Notes under the pieces: generated by a model
Database searches by the model: none
What the model saw: only the letters and a program-made list of their open reading frames with translations
Told to the model about the DNA's origin: nothing
Assembly: GCA_052169395.1 (NCBI GenBank)
Contig: JBQNCN010000003.1
Location: forward strand, 124,001-188,000
DNA from: Fimenecus sp052169395
GTDB lineage: Bacteria; Bacillota; Clostridia; Oscillospirales; Acutalibacteraceae
Direction: 5' to 3'
DNA length: 64,000 bases
Shown here: positions 15,321-24,548 of the stretch, in pieces
Layout of the letters: every line of letters starts with the position of its first letter
Numbering within the stretch: the first letter of the stretch is position 1
Translations under genes and position numbers: made by a program

Positions 15321-16487
15321 ATGTCCGATTACATTCAAGATTTCACTTCAATCCCAGTAGGTCCTCTTGGGATAATCGCCTGTCCCGGAACAGAGGAACT
15401 TGCCAAAAAGGTGGATTCATACCTTGTAAAATGGCGTGCTAAAAATCAATCAGAACACAAAAATACCATTGCTTTTTCAGGTTATGAAAGGGAAACCTAT
15501 ATTATCAAAGCGGATTTCCCTCGTTTTGGAACAGGAGAGGGAAAAGGTCACATCAGTGAAACAGTCAGAGGCTATGACATTTATATTTTCATAGATGCAT
15601 TTAACTACGGGGTCACCTATAAAATGCGTGGAATTGAAGTTCCGCTTTCACCTGATGAACATTATGCCAACCTCAAAAGAGCAATAGCTTCGGTTTCAGG
15701 CAAAGCCAGACGCATAACAGTTATTATGCCTATGCTTTATGAGGGCAGACAGCATAGAAAGTCATCAAGAGAATCTCTTGACTGTGCAATGATGCTTCAA
15801 GAGCTCTGCACAAATATGGGTGTTGACTCAATAATCACTTTTGACGCACATGATGCAAGGGTTCAAAATGCCATTCCGCTGAACAGTTTTGAAAATTTCC
15901 AGCCTGCATACCAAATGATGAAGGCTCTTGTAAATTCCTATGACGACCTTAAAATAGACAGAGATAACATGATGATTATTTCTCCCGATGAGGGCGGTAT
16001 GTCAAGGTGCATTTACTATGCAACCGTGCTTGAGCTTGAGCTTGGAATGTTTTACAAGCGCAGAGATTATTCAAAGGTTGTAAACGGACGAAACCCGATT
16101 GTTGCACATGAATTTTTAGGCTCAAATATTTCGGGTAAAGATGTCATTATTGTTGATGATATGATTTCCTCGGGAGAATCAATGATAGAAGTTGCAAAAA
16201 AACTCAAGGAGCTCGGTGCAAACAGAATTTTTGTCTTTGTCGGCTTTTCACTTTTCACCTCCGGACTTGAAATTTTTGATAAAGCTTATGAAAACGGTTT
16301 ATTCAATAAAATTTTCGCAACAAACACCGTCTATCTTCCTCCTGAAGCTTTATCCCGTGAGTGGTTCAAAAGCGTTGACATGAGTAAATATTTAAGCTAT
16401 ATTGTCGATACTTTAAATCACGACAAAAGTATAAGCGGTCTTCTCGACCCGTCAAAGCGTATATATAAACTTTTAGGAAGAGAATAA
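15321..16487 (+). CDS. prs: Ribose-phosphate pyrophosphokinase, long divergent form
   Basis: 388-aa enzyme expected to make PRPP from ribose-5-phosphate and ATP. The C-terminal PRPP loop is clear (DVIIVDDMISSGESM), and the flexible-loop region reads YEGRQHRKSSRESL where the common form has RQDRK. It is about 70 residues longer than the usual 315-aa Prs, matching the divergent type seen in Clostridia. A strong AGGAGG site precedes the ATG. It is monocistronic and divergent from nrdR, with a perfect hairpin terminator. Specificity as a PRPP synthetase is inferred from the family. Confidence 0.9.
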   Translation: MSDYIQDFTSIPVGPLGIIACPGTEELAKKVDSYLVKWRAKNQSEHKNTIAFSGYERETYIIKADFPRFGTGEGKGHISETVRGYDIYIFIDAFNYGVTYKMRGIEVPLSPDEHYANLKRAIASVSGKARRITVIMPMLYEGRQHRKSSRESLDCAMMLQELCTNMGVDSIITFDAHDARVQNAIPLNSFENFQPAYQMMKALVNSYDDLKIDRDNMMIISPDEGGMSRCIYYATVLELELGMFYKRRDYSKVVNGRNPIVAHEFLGSNISGKDVIIVDDMISSGESMIEVAKKLKELGANRIFVFVGFSLFTSGLEIFDKAYENGLFNKIFATNTVYLPPEALSREWFKSVDMSKYLSYIVDTLNHDKSISGLLDPSKRIYKLLGRE

Positions 16488-16496
16488 ATAAACAAT

Positions 16497-16527
16497 AAAA
16501 AAACTGCTGCATAGCAGCAGTTTTTTT
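16497..16527. terminator. Bidirectional terminator after prs
   Basis: A 14-bp perfect stem AAAAAAACTGCTGC with its complement around ATA, flanked by A- and T-runs, serves prs and the convergent membrane-protein gene. Confidence 0.9.
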
Positions 16528-16540
16528 ATTTGCTTAATTA

Positions 16541-17431
16541 TTATATCGCATTTGAAAAATCTGATTTATGACGAACAATATACAGCAGTGTAAAAACTAT
16601 ATATGCTATTACACATAATGCATAAAGCACAACTCCGCCCAGCCGGAATATATCCTGAACAAGTAAAACCATATGCTCACCGAATTTGCCCAATCGGGTA
16701 AACAAAAATTCAAACATCTCAGCTAAAATTAAAACTGTCGGCATAAGCAGGCCTCCAAATGAAATAAATGATACCGCCTTGCTTTTTAACGGAATAAACA
16801 AAAATAAAATACCGATTATCAGAGCAAATACATTTAAAAGCATAATATTTTCATAAGTAAATATGTTGTTTATACGAAGAAATGTTTCACTTATTCCTCT
16901 GCCATTCTCTGCTATATTACCGATATTACGAATAAAATTTATAGACAATGCAAATGCTATGCAAACAGAAAGCACATTGCACAAGAGCCAAATAATAACC
17001 CCGACATTAAAAATTGTAACAGACTTTTTATTATCAAATTTTAAGATTCGATCTTTTTTCACCATAAATATAATGTTTATTATAAAAAATGCTGCCGTTA
17101 AAATTGAAATCGCCATATAATGAGTAATAAGATATTTATCAATATTATTAGGAGAAAAAACAGGTGTAAATAATATAAAAGACATAACAATAAGTCTCGT
17201 TTGCAATTTATTCTTTTCTTTATTAAATAACACAATCAATGTCAAACAGCAAATTGCAGAAACTATAAAAAATACATAATTTAAAATTGCAGTATATTCA
17301 TAAGCTAAATAATTATGGTCTGCACAAATCTGAATATTGTTTATATTATATAAGAGAAACAAACCCATAGTAAACTGCCACAGAACTAAGAAAATATTCT
17401 TTAGAACAGTTTTAAAATATGATGTTTTCAT
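16541..17431 (-). CDS. Polytopic membrane protein of unknown function
   Basis: 296-aa protein with about eight predicted transmembrane segments (near 12-30, 46-66, 78-94, 104-124, 138-160, 199-217, 223-242 and 266-288) joined by short loops. The longest polar loop, about 165-195, contains NIAENGRGISETFLRIN. I see no transporter signature, catalytic motif or cysteine pattern, and do not recognise the family. It stands alone, convergent to prs, and is followed on the minus strand by that gene's bidirectional terminator. It is AT-rich like its neighbours, with no sign of transfer. Confidence 0.75.
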   Translation of the reverse strand: MKTSYFKTVLKNIFLVLWQFTMGLFLLYNINNIQICADHNYLAYEYTAILNYVFFIVSAICCLTLIVLFNKEKNKLQTRLIVMSFILFTPVFSPNNIDKYLITHYMAISILTAAFFIINIIFMVKKDRILKFDNKKSVTIFNVGVIIWLLCNVLSVCIAFALSINFIRNIGNIAENGRGISETFLRINNIFTYENIMLLNVFALIIGILFLFIPLKSKAVSFISFGGLLMPTVLILAEMFEFLFTRLGKFGEHMVLLVQDIFRLGGVVLYALCVIAYIVFTLLYIVRHKSDFSNAI

Positions 17432-17592
17432 TTTTTTACTCCATTTAATATTTTTTAGTTTTTAGCTATATTTTAATTATATCATTATTTAAAATTAGTT
17501 AAATTTATACATTTTACAAATTTCTATAGCCAAACATTACATTAAAGTTATTTTTTTAACAATTTTTCATTTATTTTATGCAAATGAAGTAT

Positions 17593-17620
17593 AAAAAAGA
17601 CCTGTAAACACAGGTCTTTT
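17593..17620 (-). terminator. Terminator of the ktrB-ktrA operon
   Basis: An 11-bp perfect stem AAAAGACCTGT/ACAGGTCTTTT with a four-base loop and a T-run on the minus strand, 16 bases past the ktrA stop codon. Confidence 0.85.
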
Positions 17621-17635
17621 ACATCTATTTTATTA

Positions 17636-18283
17636 TCATATTCTGAAGCACTTTTGAATTGCCTTATGTTCTCCGAATACCAGAAGGGTTTTATTTGAAG
17701 TAAGCACGGTTTCAGGTAATACCATAAGCTCCATTTTACCGTTTTCCTTAAATGCCAAAATATTTATGCCGTACTTTTTACGGATATCCACATCGGCAAT
17801 TGTTTTTCCATACCATTGGGACGGCACTTCAATTTCAAAAATTTCATAATTGTCGTCAAGCTTTATATAATCCAAAATATGATCTGATGAATACCTTATA
17901 GCCGCCCATTTAGCAACCTCTTTCTCAGGATTCACAACCTCATCAGCACCGTTTCTCAGCAAAAACTTTGCCTGAACCTCTCTATCGGCTCTTGAAACTA
18001 TAAATTTCCCACCTAGTTCTTTTAATAGAGAGGTTGTTTCAAGAGAGCTTTGAAAATTATTACCTATGGCAACAATACAGACATCGTAATTATCAACCCC
18101 AAGAGAACGCAAAAACATTTCATTGGTGCTGTCACCTATCTGTGCATTTGTTACAACAGGTAAAATTTCATTTACTCTTTGCTCGTCCTTATCCACAGCC
18201 ATAACCTGATGTCCAAGCTCATTAAGCTGCTCTGCAATTAAAGTGCCGAAATGACCAAGTCCTATAAGTAAAATAGACTTCAT
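17636..18283 (-). CDS. Potassium uptake regulatory subunit KtrA/TrkA family
   Basis: 215-aa cytosolic RCK protein that gates the membrane subunit. The N-terminal Rossmann domain has the dinucleotide motif GLGHFGTLIAEQL and the acidic residue ending beta-2 (AVDKDEQRV). A C-terminal RCK_C domain starts near 140 and could bind c-di-AMP, as in relatives. GGAGGAAGAT precedes the ATG. It lies 11 nt after the membrane-subunit gene, so the order is channel then gate. Confidence 0.93.
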   Translation of the reverse strand: MKSILLIGLGHFGTLIAEQLNELGHQVMAVDKDEQRVNEILPVVTNAQIGDSTNEMFLRSLGVDNYDVCIVAIGNNFQSSLETTSLLKELGGKFIVSRADREVQAKFLLRNGADEVVNPEKEVAKWAAIRYSSDHILDYIKLDDNYEIFEIEVPSQWYGKTIADVDIRKKYGINILAFKENGKMELMVLPETVLTSNKTLLVFGEHKAIQKCFRI

Positions 18284-18294
18284 ATCTTCCTCCG

Positions 18295-19632
18295 TTATCC
18301 TACAGTTATTTTTTCAACGGGATATTGCGAAATATCAACTGTTTTTTTAGAAACTGCCGCAAAAATAAGCGTAAGCCCACCGACTCTCCCAAAAAACATA
18401 AGAGCAATCAAAACAAGCTTTGATATAACACCGAGCGAAGGCGTTATGCCGAGAGTTAATCCGACGGTCCCGATTGCCGATGCCGTTTCAAAAAGACAAA
18501 TGCCTATTGGGAGCTTTTCAACCGCACTTATAACAAAACCGGAAATCAAAAACAGTACCAAATAAAGCATTAAAATTACAGATGCCGTTTTTATAACCTC
18601 ATCATCCATTCTTCTTCCAAAACATTTTACACTTTTCTTTTTTTTGAAAGTTGCAAACATATTTGCAAAAAGCACAGCAGCGGTTGTGGTCTTCATACCG
18701 CCCGCCGTAGATCCCGGTGAGCCGCCTATAATCATTAAAACAACAATCAGTGCCTTTCCAACACCCGTAAGCTTTGTAAGATCTGCAGTATTAAAACCTG
18801 CCGTTCGCGGCGTTATCGCCTGAAAAAATGACTGACAAAATCTTTCAGAAAATTTAACATTTGAAAATTCACCAAAGAAAAACCAAATAGTAGGCACAAT
18901 AATCAAAATTCCCGTTGTCAGCAAAATAAGTTTACTTTGCATTCTGTACTTTTTAAATTTCAACTTATTCTGTACAAAATCATCCCAAGTTAAAAAACCT
19001 ATACCGCCAACCACAATTAAAGCGCTTATAACACCTGAAATAAAAATATTGCCGCTGAAAAATGTAAGTGATGAAAAATTACCGCTTTTATCTCCCATAA
19101 GGTCAAATCCCGCATTACAGAAAGCTGAAATCGAATGAAAAAACGAAATCCATATACCTTTTGTTCCGTAATTTTTTAAAAATACCGGAAGCATCAGCAG
19201 TGCTCCGATAAATTCAATTAAAAATGCAATTTTAAACACAAACTTTGTAAGACGCACAACACCTCCCACTTGCTGTGCGGAAATTGCATCTTGAAGAGTG
19301 CTCCTTTGCATTAAAGATATTTTTCTTCCTGAAAGCATAGTTAAAAATGCAGCCACGGAAATAATTCCAAGTCCTCCAAGCTGAATAAGCAAAATTATTA
19401 TTGTCTGTCCGAAATACGACCAATAGGTTGCCGTATCCTTAATTACAAGTCCTGTAACACAAACAGCTGAAGTTGCGGTAAAAAGAGAATTTATAAAGCT
19501 TGTCGCTACACCGGATTTAGAAGAAACGGGAAGCATAAGAAGCAGTGTTCCAAAAAGAATAACACCTGCAAATCCCAATATAATTATTTGAAAAGAATTG
19601 AGTTTTCTTTTCAACAATTTAATTTTACACAT
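18295..19632 (-). CDS. Potassium uptake membrane subunit KtrB/TrkH family
   Basis: 445-aa channel-like K+ translocating subunit with four pore repeats of the M1-P-M2 type. Selectivity regions are visible as TSAVCVTGLV near 57, SAFCNAGFDL near 170, TPRTAGFNTADL near 288 and SAIGTVGLTLGI near 390. The C-terminus ends in the family-typical EKITVG. AGGAG precedes the ATG. Forms the uptake system with the RCK protein encoded just downstream. Confidence 0.94.
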   Translation of the reverse strand: MCKIKLLKRKLNSFQIIILGFAGVILFGTLLLMLPVSSKSGVATSFINSLFTATSAVCVTGLVIKDTATYWSYFGQTIIILLIQLGGLGIISVAAFLTMLSGRKISLMQRSTLQDAISAQQVGGVVRLTKFVFKIAFLIEFIGALLMLPVFLKNYGTKGIWISFFHSISAFCNAGFDLMGDKSGNFSSLTFFSGNIFISGVISALIVVGGIGFLTWDDFVQNKLKFKKYRMQSKLILLTTGILIIVPTIWFFFGEFSNVKFSERFCQSFFQAITPRTAGFNTADLTKLTGVGKALIVVLMIIGGSPGSTAGGMKTTTAAVLFANMFATFKKKKSVKCFGRRMDDEVIKTASVILMLYLVLFLISGFVISAVEKLPIGICLFETASAIGTVGLTLGITPSLGVISKLVLIALMFFGRVGGLTLIFAAVSKKTVDISQYPVEKITVG

Positions 19633-19729
19633 TAAACAGCTCTCCTAATTGCGCTTGCCATTATATAACAAAAGTAAATGATAGTATATAACAAATTTAT
19701 AAAAAATCGGAAAGTCTTTTCTTTTAAAT

Positions 19730-20485
19730 TTATTTAATTACAAGCTCTACAGGGCAATGATCGGAGCCGAAAATTTCAGAATGAATTTTAGCCGAACAAA
19801 GTCTATTTTCCAGAATTTTAGAAGTTATGAAATAATCTATACGCCAACCTACATTTTTTTCTCTTGCATGAAAACGATAGCTCCACCACGAATAAGCATT
19901 TTCCAAATCAGGATAAAAATATCTGAATGTATCTATAAATCCAGCATCTAAAAGGATGTTGAACTTTCCTCTTTCTTCATCTGAAAATCCCGGATTTCTC
20001 CTGTTCGTCTTTGGATTTTTAAGATCAATTTCATTATGCGCCACATTTAAGTCTCCACAAAAAATAACAGGCTTGTTTTTTTCAAGTTCTTTTAAATACT
20101 CTAAAAACCTGTCTTCCCAAGCCATTCTGAACTCTATTCGTTTAAGACCGTCCTGCGCATTCGGCGTATAACAGGTGATAAAATAATATTCTGGATATTC
20201 AAGTGTAATCAAACGCCCTTCAGTGTCGTAATATGGATCATTCATACCGTAGCTCACAGAAAGTGGCTCTTCCTTTGTAAAAATCGCCGTTCCAGAATAT
20301 CCCTTCTTCTCAGCATAGTTCCAATACGAGTGATATCCTTTAAAAGTCAAATCAAGCTGTCCCTCTGAAAGCTTTGTTTCCTGAAGGCAAAACACATCGG
20401 CATTCTGCTCTTTAAAAATATCCTCAAAGCCTTTTTTCATACAGGCTCTTATTCCGTTCACATTCCACGATATAAATTTTTTCAT
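19730..20485 (-). CDS. xth: Exodeoxyribonuclease III (AP endonuclease)
   Basis: 251-aa base-excision repair nuclease of the exonuclease III/ExoA family. Catalytic blocks are present: SWNVNGIRA at the N-terminus, CLQETKL with the metal-binding Glu, GDLNVAHNEIDL, WSYR, and the terminal GSDHCPVEL containing the catalytic His. No extra domains. It is 97 nt upstream of ktrB on the same strand and divergent from the HAD phosphatase gene. Confidence 0.96.
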   Translation of the reverse strand: MKKFISWNVNGIRACMKKGFEDIFKEQNADVFCLQETKLSEGQLDLTFKGYHSYWNYAEKKGYSGTAIFTKEEPLSVSYGMNDPYYDTEGRLITLEYPEYYFITCYTPNAQDGLKRIEFRMAWEDRFLEYLKELEKNKPVIFCGDLNVAHNEIDLKNPKTNRRNPGFSDEERGKFNILLDAGFIDTFRYFYPDLENAYSWWSYRFHAREKNVGWRIDYFITSKILENRLCSAKIHSEIFGSDHCPVELVIK

Positions 20486-20560
20486 TTTCTTGCCTTTATA
20501 AAGTTTTAATATATAATATGAGTATTATATCAAGTATATTCATTAAAGTATAGGTAAATT

Positions 20561-21352
20561 ATGAAAAACAAAGCATTTGAAAAAACAAAGTATTTTATTT
20601 TAGATTTAGACGGGACCTTTCATATAAGCGGAAAAATAGTTGACGGTGCTTTAGATTTTCTTAATAAAGTGAAAAATTGCGAAAAGGATTTTCTATTTTT
20701 CACCAATAACAGCTCAAATAATCGCAACATCTGTCATAAGAGCCTTTTGGATATGGGTTGCAAGGTTCCAAAAAGCAAAATCTCTGTTTCAACAAATGTG
20801 TGCATTGACTTTTTAAAAAAAGAACGGCAAGGAAAATCAGTTTATCTTTTAGGAAATGAAAGACTTATAGAAGATTTTAAAGAAGCTGAAATTCCTCTGT
20901 CGGATACGAATGCGGATATTGTTATTTCTGGCTTTGATACAAACCTTACATATGAAAAACTTACAAAAGCAAGTGTATTAATTGAAAACGGAGCCGAATA
21001 TTTTGCCACTCACGGGGATTTAAGATGTCCTACTGATATAGGATTTGTTCCCGATGCAGGTGCTATAACCGCTGTAATAACCGCAACAACCGAAAAAAAA
21101 CCTTCAAAAATTTTTGGAAAACCTCATACTGAAACGGTGGACTATCTCACAAGCTATTTAAACTGCACTCGTGAGGAATTGTGCTTTATAGGCGATAGTC
21201 TCATATCAGATATAAAAATCGGATATGATCATAATATTCCAACCATTCTTGTTTTAACCGGAATTACAACAATAGAACAATATAAAAATCAAAATATAAA
21301 GGCCACCTATGTTTCAGAATCTCTTAAAACGCTTGCCAACGAAATATTTTAA
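20561..21352 (+). CDS. HAD-superfamily IIA phosphatase (NagD/4-nitrophenylphosphatase-like)
   Basis: 263-aa cytosolic phosphatase. Motif I is LDLDGTFHISG, motif II is FFTNNSSNN, the C2-type cap lies between about 75 and 180, motif III lies around GKPHTETV, and motif IV is FIGDSLISDI. In many relatives motif I continues DGTIY rather than DGTFH, a small variation. Likely substrates are sugar phosphates, nucleotides or glycolytic by-products; the sequence does not decide. Ribosome site weak (AGGT). It shares a bidirectional terminator with convergent groL. Confidence 0.9.
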   Translation: MKNKAFEKTKYFILDLDGTFHISGKIVDGALDFLNKVKNCEKDFLFFTNNSSNNRNICHKSLLDMGCKVPKSKISVSTNVCIDFLKKERQGKSVYLLGNERLIEDFKEAEIPLSDTNADIVISGFDTNLTYEKLTKASVLIENGAEYFATHGDLRCPTDIGFVPDAGAITAVITATTEKKPSKIFGKPHTETVDYLTSYLNCTREELCFIGDSLISDIKIGYDHNIPTILVLTGITTIEQYKNQNIKATYVSESLKTLANEIF

Positions 21353-21378
21353 AAAAGACGGCAAAAGCCGTCTTTTTT
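21351..21378. terminator. Bidirectional terminator between the HAD phosphatase and groL
   Basis: A 12-bp perfect stem AAAAAAGACGGC/GCCGTCTTTTTT around AAAA, directly at the phosphatase stop codon and nine bases past groL. Confidence 0.9.
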
Positions 21379-21387
21379 AATTTGCTA

Positions 21388-23022
21388 TTAATACATTCCG
21401 CCTGCAGCAGCTGCAGCAGCCGCTTCAGCTGCATCAGCCTTCGGGTCAGGAATATCTGTTACAAGAGATTCCGTTGTAAGCACCATAGATGCAACCGAAG
21501 CTGCATTTTCAAGTGCTGAACGAGTAACTTTGGCCGGATCAAGTATGCCTGCATCAAACATATCCACAAACTTTTCATTTGCAAAATTAAAGCCATAATT
21601 TTTCTTTTTGGAACTTTCAATAGCATTTATAATAACAGAACCTTCAAGTCCTGCATTAACTGCAATCTGTCTTATCGGCTCTTCCATCGCCTTTAAAACA
21701 ATGTTTACACCCGTCTTTACATCTGCATCATCTGTTTTAAGAAGCTTTGAAACATCACCCTTTGCGTTGAGAAGTGCTACACCGCCACCTGCAACACAGC
21801 CTTCTTCAACTGCAGCCTTTGTAGCTGCAAGAGCATCTTCAATACGCATCTTCTTTTCTTTCATCTCTGTTTCGGTTGCAGCTCCAACTCTTATAACTGC
21901 TACACCGCCTGCAAGCTTCGCAAGTCTTTCCTGAAGTTTTTCTTTATCAAACTGAGAAGTTGTCGAGGAAATCTGCGCTCTTATCTGATTTTCTCTTTCC
22001 TTAATAGCCTGCTTTTCACCTGCTCCATCAACAAGAGTCGTATTTTCCTTTGTTACCGTAATTCTTCTTGCATGTCCAAGTTCATTTACAGTTGCATCTT
22101 TAAGTTCTAGTCCTAAATCTGAAGTTATTACAGTTGCGCCTGTAAGCGTTGCTATATCCTGAAGCATTTCCTTCCTTCTATCACCAAAGCCCGGGGCTTT
22201 TATGCAAACACAGGTAAATGTTCCACGAAGCTTATTCACAAGAATTGTTGAAAGAGCTTCACCTTCAACATCCTCAGCAATAATAACAAGCTTTGATCCC
22301 GCTTTTACAATTTGCTCAAGCAATGGGAGAATTTCCTGAATATTAGAAATTTTCTTATCCGTAATAAGAATTGCAGGATCTTCAATATCAGCCTCCATCT
22401 TATCCGTATCAGTTACCATATAAGGAGAGATATAACCTCTGTCAAACTGCATACCTTCAACAATATCGGAATATGTATCGGATGTCTTTGACTCTTCAAT
22501 TGTTATAACACCGTCAGCGGTTACCTTATCCATTGCATCTGCAATAATCTTGCCAATTTCATCATCACCTGATGAAATTGTTGCAATTCTTGCAATATCA
22601 TCTGAAGATTTAACAGTTTTAGATGCTTTTTTAACCGAATTTACTGCTATTTCGACAGCACTTGAAATACCCTTTTTAACACTCATAGGATTTGCGCCGG
22701 CCGCTACATTTTTCATACCTTCTCTGATTAGTGCCTGTGCAAGAAGTGTTGCTGTTGTTGTTCCGTCACCTGCCACATCATTAGTTTTTGTAGAAACCTC
22801 TTTTACAAGCTGTGCACCCATATTTTCAAACGGATCATCAAGCTCGATTTCCTTTGCGATGGTAACGCCATCATTAGTAATTAAGGGTGAACCGTATTTT
22901 TTATCAAGAACAACATTTCTTCCCTTAGGCCCCAAAGTGATCTTAACCGTATTTGCAAGCTTATCTACACCACTCTGAAGAGACTTTCTTGCTTCTTCTC
23001 CAAATTTAATCTGTTTAGCCAT
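21388..23022 (-). CDS. groL: Chaperonin GroEL
   Basis: 544-aa 60-kDa chaperonin subunit forming the double-ring folding chamber. Recognised by KIKFGEEARKSLQ-type start, ATP-binding VTLGPKGRNVVLDKKYG and DGTTTATLLAQ, the GroEL signature around AAVEEGCVAGGGVALL, and a C-terminal tail rich in alanine ending GGMY (the usual GGM repeat is shortened to one). AGGAGG precedes the ATG. Follows groES by 14 nt under CIRCE control. Confidence 0.99.
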   Translation of the reverse strand: MAKQIKFGEEARKSLQSGVDKLANTVKITLGPKGRNVVLDKKYGSPLITNDGVTIAKEIELDDPFENMGAQLVKEVSTKTNDVAGDGTTTATLLAQALIREGMKNVAAGANPMSVKKGISSAVEIAVNSVKKASKTVKSSDDIARIATISSGDDEIGKIIADAMDKVTADGVITIEESKTSDTYSDIVEGMQFDRGYISPYMVTDTDKMEADIEDPAILITDKKISNIQEILPLLEQIVKAGSKLVIIAEDVEGEALSTILVNKLRGTFTCVCIKAPGFGDRRKEMLQDIATLTGATVITSDLGLELKDATVNELGHARRITVTKENTTLVDGAGEKQAIKERENQIRAQISSTTSQFDKEKLQERLAKLAGGVAVIRVGAATETEMKEKKMRIEDALAATKAAVEEGCVAGGGVALLNAKGDVSKLLKTDDADVKTGVNIVLKAMEEPIRQIAVNAGLEGSVIINAIESSKKKNYGFNFANEKFVDMFDAGILDPAKVTRSALENAASVASMVLTTESLVTDIPDPKADAAEAAAAAAAGGMY

Positions 23023-23036
23023 TTCAATGCCTCCTG

Positions 23037-23336
23037 TTAATTAAGTACTGCCAAAATATCACTTTGGCGCACTATATTATATTTAACATCATCAAGGTCA
23101 ACCTCTGTTCCAGAATACTTTGAAGCAATAACCTTTTGACCTACCTTTACCGTCATTTTAATCTCTTTTCCTTCTACAACTCCACCGGGACCTACTGCAA
23201 CAATCTCTGCAAACTGTGGTTTTTCTTGTGATGCAGAAGTTAAAATAATTCCCGATTTTGTCGTTTCCTCAACCTCTACGGGCTTTAATATTACCCTGTC
23301 AGAAAGCGGCTCAAGCTTAAATTTCTTTGATGCCAT
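23037..23336 (-). CDS. groES: Co-chaperonin GroES
   Basis: 99-aa lid of the GroEL chamber. It contains the conserved PLSDRVILKPVEVEE start, the mobile-loop segment around TTKSGIILTSASQEKPQ and the VGQKVIASKYSGTEV block. GGAGGAAAAAAATG start. First gene of the groESL operon, with promoter and CIRCE directly upstream. Confidence 0.98.
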   Translation of the reverse strand: MASKKFKLEPLSDRVILKPVEVEETTKSGIILTSASQEKPQFAEIVAVGPGGVVEGKEIKMTVKVGQKVIASKYSGTEVDLDDVKYNIVRQSDILAVLN

Positions 23337-23366
23337 TTTTTTCCTCCAAAAAATAAATTTTAAGTT

Positions 23367-23393
23367 TTAGCACTCTTTATTCTTGAGTGCTAA
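23367..23393. promoter_or_regulatory. CIRCE operator (HrcA binding site)
   Basis: A perfect TTAGCACTC-N9-GAGTGCTAA inverted repeat in the groES leader, immediately downstream of the promoter. It matches the CIRCE consensus without mismatch, so groESL should be repressed by HrcA and induced by heat shock. Confidence 0.97.
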
Positions 23394-23398
23394 TTTAT

Positions 23399-23426
23399 AT
23401 TTTAACCTATTTTTTATAAAAATCAA
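23399..23426 (-). promoter_or_regulatory. Promoter of groES-groL
   Basis: -35 TTGATT (23426-23421), 16-base spacer, -10 TAAAAT (23404-23399), ending five bases before CIRCE. Confidence 0.7.
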
Positions 23427-23461
23427 GTATCAATTAAAAAATTCATAAAAAATTCATTAAA

Positions 23462-23487
23462 TAAAAAGTGGAGCTATGCTCCACTTT
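23462..23487 (-). terminator. Terminator of the fprA-valS-DUF3048 operon
   Basis: A ten-bp stem AAAGTGGAGC/GCTCCACTTT with a three-base loop and a T-run on the minus strand, just after the DUF3048 gene. Confidence 0.85.
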
Positions 23488-23491
23488 AATT

Positions 23492-24535
23492 TTACGAAAT
23501 TGAAGTCGCCGATATATTTGCGATGTTTACAAAACCTATATAAGATTTTCCTTTATTCAATGCGAGTTCATTTCCACTTTCATCAATAAGTTTCAAAGGT
23601 TCTTTATTTTCATTGCCTTTTGACCATTTAATTTTCTGATAAGTTCCGTTCGAAACATAAACACCTTCACCACCGCTCAAATCCCAATTCATCAGCTTAT
23701 TATCTCCAGGTACAAGAGCTACAGGACAATAAAGTACCAGGACATTCTGGACTTTGCAAGCCGAACCGTCCACCCCGTCCTTCATAAGCGTTTCACCCAT
23801 ATAATTATAATACATTTTATCCTCTGCATTATATTTAAATGTATGACGATAGCTGTCAGAAAATTTAAAAGTTATGCTGATACAACTTCCACCACCAAGT
23901 ATCTTTGATTGTTCATTGAACTTAAAGGGCTTTGAATATTTTTCTTTAAGACTCATATCAAAACCTTTATCCGTAAAAGCTTTTGTCAAAAACGCTCCAT
24001 TAGTATATGCAGTATGCTCCATTGAAACATTTCTTGATTTATCACGCTTAAAATATTGACCGTTTACTACACCGTCAATATCATCAACCTTTTCACGTTT
24101 TATTTTTTGATTCGCGATATTGGAGGCTCCAAAATGTATATAAACCGCATCAAATCCCTGTGCAAGTTCAATATAATCGTGCCTTGCAGACCTTGTCGGC
24201 CCTATTTTCTGTATATTAGACACATCTTGATAAAGCCACATCATTCGTGTAATACCGCCCTCAACTTGTCCTTCGACAATAATATCGGGCGTTGAAATTC
24301 CCCATTGCGGTCTTGCAGATGGAGAATTTTCAACCATTACCGCAACAACTCTTGCAGCATCATTATCCATCTTTTCACCCGTTAATATATTCCTTTTTGA
24401 AGAAATAACTTCTGTAAACTTTGTGGTCTCAGTCGTTTCCATATGCTCAGGTGTTCTTTTTCCGCAAGAATCGAACAACAACACCAAAACAACACAAAGC
24501 ACAATTGCCGCACTCTTTTTTAATGCAGATTTCAC
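23492..24535 (-). CDS. DUF3048-domain (YerB-like) lipoprotein
   Basis: 347-aa exported lipoprotein: hydrophobic signal followed by a lipobox-like LFDSC (Cys24), then a Thr-rich linker and the DUF3048 domain, recognisable by MVENSPSARPQWGIS, EGGITRMMWLYQ and KIGPTRSARHDYIELAQGFD. The start is GTG 24535, placed by AGAGG five bases upstream. The molecular role of YerB-like proteins is not established. It is the last gene of the valS operon. Confidence 0.9.
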   Translation of the reverse strand: MKSALKKSAAIVLCVVLVLLFDSCGKRTPEHMETTETTKFTEVISSKRNILTGEKMDNDAARVVAVMVENSPSARPQWGISTPDIIVEGQVEGGITRMMWLYQDVSNIQKIGPTRSARHDYIELAQGFDAVYIHFGASNIANQKIKREKVDDIDGVVNGQYFKRDKSRNVSMEHTAYTNGAFLTKAFTDKGFDMSLKEKYSKPFKFNEQSKILGGGSCISITFKFSDSYRHTFKYNAEDKMYYNYMGETLMKDGVDGSACKVQNVLVLYCPVALVPGDNKLMNWDLSGGEGVYVSNGTYQKIKWSKGNENKEPLKLIDESGNELALNKGKSYIGFVNIANISATSIS

Positions 24536-24548
24536 AAAAACCTCTTAA

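Noticed and set aside
22550..22978. A 142-codon frame antisense to groL
   Set aside because: It arises from the complement of conserved GroEL codons, with Ser/Ala/Phe-rich composition and no ribosome site.
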